A DNA stretch of 64,000 bases from Mayfieldus sp038317345 (lineage in GTDB: Bacteria > Actinomycetota > Thermoleophilia > Solirubrobacterales > 70-9). This document shows positions 18,581 to 25,215 of the stretch, piece after piece; the stretch's first letter is position 1; each line of letters starts with the position of its first letter. The DNA is taken from positions 1-64,000 of the forward strand of contig JBBQBH010000003.1 in NCBI GenBank assembly GCA_038317345.1, read 5' to 3'. The notes under the pieces were generated by a model. The model saw only the letters and a list, made by a program, of their open reading frames with translations. It ran no database searches and was not told the DNA's origin. Position numbers and translations under genes: made by a program.

Positions 18581-19237
18581 TCAGTAGCCGAGCTCCTTGG
18601 CGTAGGTGTTGCGATAGTCCTTCTGTTTGTCCAGCACCTCGGCGACGTACCCCCGAGTCTCGCTGGTCGGAATGTCGTCGATTGACATCCCACTCCCTCC
18701 CCAGGAGTCGGCGTTGCCGGGTCCGGCGTTGTAGGCGGCCAGCGCCGCAACGGCGTTGCCGTCGTACCGGCCGAGCAGGTAGCCCAGGTAGAAGGTCCCG
18801 TAGGAGATGTTGATCTGGGGATCGGAGAGGTCGTCGAGGCGGAATGTCGTCCCCCCGCTCTGTTTCTCGATCTCCGCGGCGGTGGCGGGCGTTATCTGCA
18901 TCAACCCGCGGGCGCCCGCGTGAGAAGTCTGGTCGTGAAAGCGCGACTCCGAGTAGATCACCGCCGCGATCAGGCTCGCGTCCACACCCTTGTCCGACGC
19001 CTGCTGGCGAATGATGTCGTCGTGATGCAGGGGCAGGGTGAACTCGCGGATTGCGCGGTTGAAATCGCCTGACGCGATCAGGAATCCAACCAGCGCCCCA
19101 AGGGTGACGGCGCCGAGGAGCCCGAAGCCCCATCTTCTGCGTCGCACCTGCGCAGTCTGCCTCCCTCGGGCACGGGGCCGAGAGCGGCTCGCTGAGCGGC
19201 GGGGTGGGGACCGATGGCTGCGGCGAGTCGCTTCCAT
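18581..19237 (-). CDS. Membrane-anchored lytic transglycosylase (SLT domain)
   Basis: A 218-residue protein with a basic cytoplasmic tail of about 35 residues, one membrane segment (GLLGAVTLGALVGFLIA, about 38-54) and an extracellular SLT lysozyme-like domain. The catalytic Glu lies in AAVIYSESRFH; the downstream motifs AGARGLMQITPATA and AALAAYNAGPGN are typical of Slt70/MltC-like enzymes that cleave peptidoglycan glycan strands to anhydro-muramyl products. ATG at 19237 is six bases beyond the coaE stop on the same strand, so the gene is probably co-transcribed with rpsA-coaE. Length is normal for the short membrane-bound forms. Confidence 0.9.
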   Translation of the reverse strand: MEATRRSHRSPPRRSASRSRPRARGRQTAQVRRRRWGFGLLGAVTLGALVGFLIASGDFNRAIREFTLPLHHDDIIRQQASDKGVDASLIAAVIYSESRFHDQTSHAGARGLMQITPATAAEIEKQSGGTTFRLDDLSDPQINISYGTFYLGYLLGRYDGNAVAALAAYNAGPGNADSWGGSGMSIDDIPTSETRGYVAEVLDKQKDYRNTYAKELGY

Positions 19238-19243
19238 GCCGAC

Positions 19244-19861
19244 CTAACGTTGTACAGGTTCAGAGCCGGATCTCCCATCAGGGCGTTCCAGCTTCGCGAG
19301 CAGGTCGGACAGCTGAAGCTCGAGGTCGGCGAGCGAGCCTTCGTTGCGCACGACGTGATCGGCACGGGCAGCCTTCTCGTCCTGATCGAGCTGGCGCGCC
19401 GCACGCTCCTCGACCAGAGCATGGCCGCGCTGCTCGGCCCGCGCGCGACGCGTGTCGTCATCTGCGACCACCGCAACCGTGACGTCGAAGGCGTCGGCCA
19501 TCGCTGTCTCGAACAGCAGCGGCACCTCGACCACTCCGAAGTCGGTACCAGGGCCGAGCGACTGCCGCCAGGCGTCTATGCGCTCCGCCACCCTCGGGTG
19601 CAACTCCGCCTCCAGCCAGGCCAGCTCCTCAGGGCTCTCGAAGACGATCTCGCCGACGCGGCTGCGGTCGATCGCTCCATCGGGGGCGATCTGGGGTCCC
19701 CAGCGCTCGATCAGGCGACCACGCACCTGCTCCGAGTCGAGCAGCTCGTGCACCACCGCGTCGCTGGAGATCGTCTCGGCGCCGAGTCGCCCGAAGGCTT
19801 CCAGAGCCTCCGATTTTCCGGCGGCGATCCCGCCGGTGAGGCCGATGAGGAGCGGCGCCAT
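19244..19861 (-). CDS. coaE: Dephospho-CoA kinase
   Basis: CoaE phosphorylates the ribose 3'-hydroxyl of dephospho-CoA in the last step of coenzyme A synthesis. The 205-residue product begins with the P-loop LTGGIAAGKSEALEAF, has the CoA-site DAVVHELL and the VVEVPLLFET motif, and ends with a coiled Leu/Glu-rich helix. The order rpsA-coaE is common in actinobacteria. ATG at 19861 lies 11 bases after the rpsA stop. No irregularities. Confidence 0.95.
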   Translation of the reverse strand: MAPLLIGLTGGIAAGKSEALEAFGRLGAETISSDAVVHELLDSEQVRGRLIERWGPQIAPDGAIDRSRVGEIVFESPEELAWLEAELHPRVAERIDAWRQSLGPGTDFGVVEVPLLFETAMADAFDVTVAVVADDDTRRARAEQRGHALVEERAARQLDQDEKAARADHVVRNEGSLADLELQLSDLLAKLERPDGRSGSEPVQR

Positions 19862-19872
19862 CGCCGCGGTCC

Positions 19873-21348
19873 TCAGGTCTCCTCGCCGGGAGCCTCTTCG
19901 GTGTCGTCCGGCGAGTCCGGGCGTTCAGCTACCGACTCGCCCTCTTGAGCTTCGCCGGCTTCCTCGGCGTCCTGCGAATCGTCGCCGTCGCCAGCGTCCT
20001 CTGCCGGCTCGGCGGCGGGATCGTCCTCGGACTCCGGCGGCTCCTCGGGCGCACTCTCGCCCTCGACCTCCTGCGGGGCCTCCGCCGCGGTCTCAGCCTC
20101 GACTTCGGGGGGCGGCTCGGCGAAGACTTCCTCGGACAAATCGAGATCCGGCGCCTCCTCCCCAGCCGGCGGCGGGGTCGCGCCCTCCGGAAGCTGAATG
20201 TCGCGCATCGGCAGGTCCTGGCCCTCGACTCGCTTGATGCTCAATGAAAGACGGCGTCGCTCTTCGTCGACCTCGAGGATCTTCACCTTCAGCTCGGTCC
20301 CCGGCTCGACGACCTCGCTGGGGTTCTCGACGTGATGATCGGCCAGCTCGGAGATATGGACGAGGCCCTCGACGCCGGGGAGGATCTCCACGAAGGCACC
20401 GAAGGCGACCACCTTGGTGACCTTGCCCTCCAGTACGTCCCCGGTCTGGTGGCTGTCGACGACGCGCTGCCAAGGGTCTTCCTGGGTCTGCTTGAGCCCG
20501 AGGCTGATGCGCTGGCGGTCGCGGTCGATGTCCAGCACCTTGACCCGGACGGTGTCGCCGATCCCAACCACCTCGGAGGGGTGGTTGACATGACTCCAGG
20601 AAAGCTCGGAGATGTGAATCAGGCCGTCGATGCCGTCGAGGTCGACGAAGGCGCCGAAGTCGACGATGTTGGAGATCTTTCCGTCGACGATCTGGCCCGG
20701 CTGCAGGCGGCCGAGGATCTGCTCGCGCACTTCCTTGCGCTCCTCCTCCAGCACCGCCCGGCGCGACAACACGACATTGTTACGGCTGCGGTTGAGCTCG
20801 ATCACCTTGCACTCGAGCTTCTCGCCCATGAATTCGTCGAGATTGTGGACGCGGCGGATGTCGACCAGCGAAGCGGGCAGGAAGCCGCGCACGCCAAGGT
20901 CGAGGATCAGCCCGCCCTTGACGACCTCGATCACGGTGCCCTCGACCGGCTCGCCCGACTCGGCGGCGGCCTCGATGCGGCGCCAGGCCTTCTCGAATCG
21001 GGCCCGCTTCTTGGAAAGGATCAGACGACCTTCCTGGTCCTCCTTGGTGAGCACCAGAGCGTCGACATCCTCGCCCAGCGAGACCTCGTCGCCCGGGTCC
21101 ACGGACTTGCGGATCGAGAGCTCGTTGGAGGGAATGACGCCCTCCGACTTGTAGCCGATGTCGACCAGGACCTCGTCCTGGTCGATGCGCACGACCTTGC
21201 CGCTGACCACGTCTCCTTCCTTGAAGGAGACCATGGTGGCGTCGTAGTTGGGAACAAGCTTGCCGTCGACCTCGATCATGAAGTCGTTGGAGAGCACGGC
21301 GGGCGCGCTCTCGCTCGCCGGATCTACGGCTGTGTCGGGCGTGGACAC
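19873..21348 (-). CDS. rpsA: 30S ribosomal protein S1
   Basis: The product has four S1 OB-fold repeats at about 30-105, 115-180, 200-270 and 285-355 (for example GQIVDGKISNIVDFGAFVDL and GDVLEGKVTKVVAFGAFVEI), the usual actinobacterial set, with strong HISELS/HISELA signatures in repeats 3 and 4. It helps ribosomes bind structured mRNAs. An acidic tail of about 95 residues, rich in Glu/Pro/Ala, follows the last repeat and is unusually long. GTG at 21348 (VSTPDTAVDPASE) is chosen over the frame's upstream extension, which looks non-coding; no clear ribosome site precedes it, so the exact start is uncertain. It faces the FAD reductase gene across 116 bases. Confidence 0.95.
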   Translation of the reverse strand: MSTPDTAVDPASESAPAVLSNDFMIEVDGKLVPNYDATMVSFKEGDVVSGKVVRIDQDEVLVDIGYKSEGVIPSNELSIRKSVDPGDEVSLGEDVDALVLTKEDQEGRLILSKKRARFEKAWRRIEAAAESGEPVEGTVIEVVKGGLILDLGVRGFLPASLVDIRRVHNLDEFMGEKLECKVIELNRSRNNVVLSRRAVLEEERKEVREQILGRLQPGQIVDGKISNIVDFGAFVDLDGIDGLIHISELSWSHVNHPSEVVGIGDTVRVKVLDIDRDRQRISLGLKQTQEDPWQRVVDSHQTGDVLEGKVTKVVAFGAFVEILPGVEGLVHISELADHHVENPSEVVEPGTELKVKILEVDEERRRLSLSIKRVEGQDLPMRDIQLPEGATPPPAGEEAPDLDLSEEVFAEPPPEVEAETAAEAPQEVEGESAPEEPPESEDDPAAEPAEDAGDGDDSQDAEEAGEAQEGESVAERPDSPDDTEEAPGEET

Positions 21349-21464
21349 GGCGGCGAATGATGGCAGAAGGAAGCACCTGGAACCTCGAAGCAAGAGACGG
21401 CGGGCGCCCATTCGCGCCCTGGCGTTGAGCTGAAGCGCCTCGAACTTCGTTTTACTTGCAGACG

Positions 21465-22610
21465 ATGCCCACGCGCGAAACCAAACGTGGCGAGGAACGG
21501 ACGCCGCTAAGTGGCGCCTACGACGTGTTGATCTGCGGCGCCAGCTTCGCCGGCCTCACGGTCGCCCGCGAGCTGACAGGTTCCGGGGCGCGGGTGCTGG
21601 TACTCGACCGGTACGACATCGGCGAGCGCCAGACCTCCGCATGCGCCGCGCCGACAGCCTGGCTGACCGCGCTCGGCCTCGACGAGTCGATCAAGCAGAC
21701 CTTCGGCGAGCTCGTGGTTCACACGCCGCACACGAGCGTGCGCATGGACCTGCCGTGGGATTTCTCGACCTTCGACTACCGCACGCTCTGCCAGCTGCTG
21801 TGGGACCAATGCGATGCCGACTTCGAGACCGCGACCGTCGAGGGTCGCGGCGCTCCTCCCAATGGCGATGCTTCGATCCGGGTCGTCACCGACCGAGGCG
21901 AGCTGGCGGCGCCGCTGGTCGCCGACGCGCTGGGCTGGCGCCGCGTGCTCGGCTCAGGAGCGAACGTCCAACCCCCCGATGCCCGCCTTTCCCGTGGCCT
22001 CGAGGTGCACCCGTGGGGAAGCGACGAAGAGCTGGAGATCTGGATCGAGCGCGGCGTCGTCCCGGCCGGCTACGGCTGGAGCTTCCCCGCCGACGACGAG
22101 ATTCGCGTCGGCGTCGGCTCCTTCGATCCCCGCTTTCACGTCAAGCAACCAACCGTCGAGCTCGCCGAGCGGCTCGAGGTCGAGAGCGTGCGCTACCAGG
22201 GCAATTGGATCCCGCACCGGCTGCGTCCAGCCGTCGACGCCGGAGTTTTCTTCGCTGGCGACTCGGCCGGCCACTGCCTGCCGCTGACCGCGGAGGGCAT
22301 CCGAACCGCCTTCTACTTCGCAATCGCCTGCGGCCGCGAGCTGCGGGCGGTCCACGAAGGCGCCAAGCCCCGCCAGCGCGCGCTCACCGACTACGCGGCC
22401 TTTTCGGATGCCCATCGGTGGAAGTTCGAGTCGCTCTTGCGGGTCCAGCAGCTGATCCCGAGGGTGCCGCCGCGATTGCTGGCGCTGGCGCTGAACGGGA
22501 TGGCGAGCAAGCGGTTCGTTGACTGGTCGTTCAGCCACTATCTCGAGATCGCGCCGCCGCAGTTCGCGCAGGGCGCGCCGCGCCTCAGCGAAGCTCGCGT
22601 CGCCGCCTGA
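21465..22610 (+). CDS. FAD-dependent oxidoreductase, geranylgeranyl-reductase/monooxygenase-like
   Basis: A 381-residue flavoprotein. The N-terminal dinucleotide fold is clear (YDVLICGASFAGLTVARELT, then VLVLDRYDIG), though the usual third glycine pattern is GASFAG. The late FAD motif FFAGDSAGHCLPLTAEGIRTAF is typical of geranylgeranyl-reductase-like and related PHBH-fold enzymes. Substrates in this group include isoprenoid chains and aromatic metabolites; neither is shown here. ATG at 21465 is used; a TTG nine bases upstream would add three residues. No signal peptide. It is divergent from rpsA. Confidence 0.8.
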   Translation: MPTRETKRGEERTPLSGAYDVLICGASFAGLTVARELTGSGARVLVLDRYDIGERQTSACAAPTAWLTALGLDESIKQTFGELVVHTPHTSVRMDLPWDFSTFDYRTLCQLLWDQCDADFETATVEGRGAPPNGDASIRVVTDRGELAAPLVADALGWRRVLGSGANVQPPDARLSRGLEVHPWGSDEELEIWIERGVVPAGYGWSFPADDEIRVGVGSFDPRFHVKQPTVELAERLEVESVRYQGNWIPHRLRPAVDAGVFFAGDSAGHCLPLTAEGIRTAFYFAIACGRELRAVHEGAKPRQRALTDYAAFSDAHRWKFESLLRVQQLIPRVPPRLLALALNGMASKRFVDWSFSHYLEIAPPQFAQGAPRLSEARVAA

Positions 22611-22616
22611 CCGTTC

Positions 22617-23054
22617 TCAACGGACGATCAGCACGGTGCCGGCAAGCAGTAGGGCGACCCCGAGGATGCGCAGCGGTGAGAGCGCGACCTGCTCGAGACC
22701 GAGGATGCCGAGTCGATCAGCGACAACGGAAGCGGTGAGCTGCCCCGCAACAGTCGCCGCCGCAACCCCGCCGGCGCCGATCGAGTTGACCGCAACCAAC
22801 GCGTTGGCGACGTAGATCGCGCCCAGAAGCCCGCCCATCAGGTAATACCAGCGGACGTCGGTCGCGTGAGAGATGCCCCCGGCCTTTCCGCTCACGACCA
22901 CGATCAGCAGCAGGGCGGCGGTGCCGACCAGAAACGAGACCAGCGCCGCGGTCAGGTCACCGGTCGCCTTGCCCAGCCCCGCGTTGATCGGAGCCTGGAG
23001 GGCGATCAGGCCGCCGGCGCCCGCCGTGAGGATGACCGCTGTTCCCTTATCCAC
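22617..23054 (-). CDS. YdcZ-type (DUF606) DMT-superfamily membrane protein
   Basis: A 145-residue protein with five hydrophobic helices. ALQAPINAGLGKATGDLTAA and the closing GVALLLAGTVLIVR match the DUF606/YdcZ group, half-size members of the drug/metabolite transporter superfamily that often work as dimers. Substrate unknown. GTG at 23054 is the start. The gene converges with the FAD reductase across six bases and is divergent from the sigma-factor gene 104 bases away. Confidence 0.85.
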   Translation of the reverse strand: MDKGTAVILTAGAGGLIALQAPINAGLGKATGDLTAALVSFLVGTAALLLIVVVSGKAGGISHATDVRWYYLMGGLLGAIYVANALVAVNSIGAGGVAAATVAGQLTASVVADRLGILGLEQVALSPLRILGVALLLAGTVLIVR

Positions 23055-23158
23055 CGCCTACCACCGTGATCTTTTCGTCCAGCACGTGTTATCTCCATGC
23101 GGCCGGGCCCGGCCGCCGTGCTGTCATATCAGGAGCAGCACGTTCGCGATTCGGTCAA

Positions 23159-24445
23159 ATGCCCCCGCCACCTCCAAACGGCGTCGCCTCTCGGCTCTTC
23201 CTTGGCCCCGCACTGAGGACGCAGCCGGACCGGCGGCTGGTCTCCCTGGTGCGCAACGGCTACGAGACCGCCTTCGAGGAGATCGTTCGCCGATACGGCA
23301 AGCCGCTCGGCCGCTACGCGGCGGCGATCGTTCCATCGCACCGCGCCGAGGACGTCACCCAGGACGCTTTCTCCAAGGCTCTACTTAGTCTGCGCGGGGC
23401 CGACAAGGAGATCGAGCTGCGGCCCTGGCTCTATCGCATAGTCCGCAACACCGCGCTCAACGACCTTCGCGACCAGCCGGCCCCCACGTCTCCCCTGTAC
23501 GAGAGCATCGACGGGGTCGAGACTCCTCCAGAGGCCGCCGAGCGCCGCGAGGAGATCGCCGAGCTGCTGCGCCGCCTGCGCGCCCTACCCGATCCGCAGC
23601 GCGCGGCGATCGTCATGCGCGAGCTGGAGGGACTGAGCCACGAGGAGATCGCCGCCGCGCTTGGCTTGACCGGCGGTGCAGCGCGTCAGACGATCTACCG
23701 GGCGCGCCGGGCGCTACGCGACGGTGCCGGCATGCTGATCCCGGTCCCGATCCTGCATTACCTGCTCGATCCGACCGTCGGTGATGCCGTGGCCGGAGCA
23801 GGACTCGGAGGCGCCGCGGCGGCGGGGACGGCCGGTGCCGGGGCATCGGTGGGCGGTGTCGGGGCAGGGGTCGCAATGAAGGCCGGCTTCGCGACCGTGC
23901 TGGTCGCCGGATCGGTGGGAACAGGCGTGGCGCTGCACAACTCTTCCGAGGACCACAACTCCGCCTCGGCGGCCGAGGCCCCCGCGAAGTCGGATGTCGC
24001 GGACGCACCTTCGCACTCCGGCGCCACGACCAGCGGCGGCTCAGACAGGGGGGCTTCGGGCCAGGACCAGAGCGGTGGGCCAGGCCCCAGCGGTCGCGGG
24101 GGCGGGTCGGGCGATAACAACAGCGGCAGCAGCGGCCACGGGTCAGGAGGCGACGACTCGGGTCGTGGTGACTCCCATAGCGGCCCCGGTCCCAGCTCCG
24201 CCGGCAGCAAGCACGAGGGCAACTCACATAGCGGCGACGGGGGGTCAAGCGGGGACGATGGCTCCAGCCACCAAGGCAGCGGGTCTGGAACGTCCGGCGG
24301 GGGTTCAGCGTCAGGCGGCTCGGGCTCCACGGACGACAGTTCGGGATCCGGTAGCTCGGGTGGCAGCGGTGACGGCGGCTCGGGTGGTGGCGGCTCGGGA
24401 GGCGGGGACGACGGTTCTTTGTTGCCTCCACCGCTCGACCACTAG
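23159..24445 (+). CDS. ECF-type sigma factor with a C-terminal membrane segment and Gly/Ser-rich tail
   Basis: The first about 190 residues are an ECF sigma factor: region 2 (ETAFEEIVRRYGKPLGRYAA, then HRAEDVTQDAFSKALLSL) and region 4 (LPDPQRAAIVMRELEGLSHE then GGAARQTIYRARRALRD). The remainder is unusual: an Ala/Gly stretch, one hydrophobic segment (KAGFATVLVAGSVGTGVAL, about 242-260) and about 170 residues of Gly/Ser/Asp low complexity, presumably outside the cell. Such tails occur in some actinobacterial ECF groups, where they may replace a separate membrane anti-sigma factor. No anti-sigma gene is adjacent. ATG at 23159 is used because the family similarity begins soon after it. The gene is co-directional with the exported protein 83 bases downstream. 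Confidence 0.85.
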   Translation: MPPPPPNGVASRLFLGPALRTQPDRRLVSLVRNGYETAFEEIVRRYGKPLGRYAAAIVPSHRAEDVTQDAFSKALLSLRGADKEIELRPWLYRIVRNTALNDLRDQPAPTSPLYESIDGVETPPEAAERREEIAELLRRLRALPDPQRAAIVMRELEGLSHEEIAAALGLTGGAARQTIYRARRALRDGAGMLIPVPILHYLLDPTVGDAVAGAGLGGAAAAGTAGAGASVGGVGAGVAMKAGFATVLVAGSVGTGVALHNSSEDHNSASAAEAPAKSDVADAPSHSGATTSGGSDRGASGQDQSGGPGPSGRGGGSGDNNSGSSGHGSGGDDSGRGDSHSGPGPSSAGSKHEGNSHSGDGGSSGDDGSSHQGSGSGTSGGGSASGGSGSTDDSSGSGSSGGSGDGGSGGGGSGGGDDGSLLPPPLDH

Positions 24446-24528
24446 ATCAAGCGTCCAACCCCTGTGATCTTGGCGGTCGGCTCGGGTCTCATACCTAACC
24501 GATGCAACTACAGACGGAGGCAACCTCA

Positions 24529-25158
24529 ATGTCCGGCAATCGATACCGACACCTGATGGTGCTTGTCGCGAGCTGTCTGGGCCTCGCAGCCCTGCTCGCT
24601 CTGCCATCCGGGGCGGCGGCCAGGGACCGGAATCACGACCGTATCCCCGACCGCTGGGAGAAGGCGCACCATCTTTCGCTGAAGGTCAACCAGGCCCGTC
24701 GCGACCAGGACCGTGACGGCCTCGGCAACCGCGGCGAGTTTCAGGCCAGCGACAAGCCCCACGACCCCGACACCGACAACGACGGGACCGAGGACGGCGA
24801 CGAGAACGCCGGCACGATCCAGTCGTTCAACGCCGATACCGGCCGCTTGGTGATCAATCTGTTCGGCGGCGACACGCTGAGCGGACAGGTCACCGACCAA
24901 ACCGAGATCGAGTGCGACAACGAGAACGAGGCCAACGGCGACAACCACAACGGCGACGACGATGGCCAGGTCAACGATCGTGAGGGCGAGAACTCCGGCC
25001 CGGGCAACTCGGGCGATGACGAGAACAGCGGCCCTGGCGACGACAACGAGGGCAACTGCACGGCTGCAGACCTGACCCCGACCAAGGTGGTCGAGGAAGC
25101 CGAGCTGCACACCGAGGGCGGCGCCGCCGTCTTCGAGAAGGTCGAACTGGGTAGCTAG
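24529..25158 (+). CDS. Exported acidic protein with thrombospondin-3/EF-hand-like calcium motifs
   Basis: A 209-residue protein with a signal peptide (LMVLVASCLGLAALLALPSG) and AAARD cleavage region. Three Asp-rich loops follow: DRNHDRIPDRWE, DQDRDGLGNRGEF and DPDTDNDGTEDGDE, the DxDxDG pattern of thrombospondin type 3/dockerin-type calcium loops. A compact beta segment (TIQSFNADTGRLVINLFGGD) and a highly acidic Asn/Gly/Glu repeat region complete it. Calcium binding is inferred from motif; the role is unknown. ATG at 24529 is preferred over 24502 because GGAGG lies eight bases before it. It may be controlled by the adjacent sigma factor, and it is followed by a strong terminator. Confidence 0.8.
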   Translation: MSGNRYRHLMVLVASCLGLAALLALPSGAAARDRNHDRIPDRWEKAHHLSLKVNQARRDQDRDGLGNRGEFQASDKPHDPDTDNDGTEDGDENAGTIQSFNADTGRLVINLFGGDTLSGQVTDQTEIECDNENEANGDNHNGDDDGQVNDREGENSGPGNSGDDENSGPGDDNEGNCTAADLTPTKVVEEAELHTEGGAAVFEKVELGS

Positions 25159-25181
25159 GCGCTCCCGAGCAATGTTTCGCG

Positions 25182-25210
25182 AAAGGGCGGCCCTCGGGGC
25201 CGCCCTTTTT
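25182..25210. terminator. Strong bidirectional intrinsic terminator
   Basis: AAAGGGCGGCC pairs with GGCCGCCCTTT (11 bp) around a 5-base CTCGG loop, followed by TT. A-rich and T-rich flanks make it work in both directions. It lies between the convergent exported-protein gene and polA, which is where a shared terminator is expected. Confidence 0.85.
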
Positions 25211-25215
25211 GCGCC

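Noticed and set aside
20332..21360. 342-codon frame antisense to rpsA
   Set aside because: Antisense shadow of the S1 repeats, visible as repeated LDDL-type mirror sequence.
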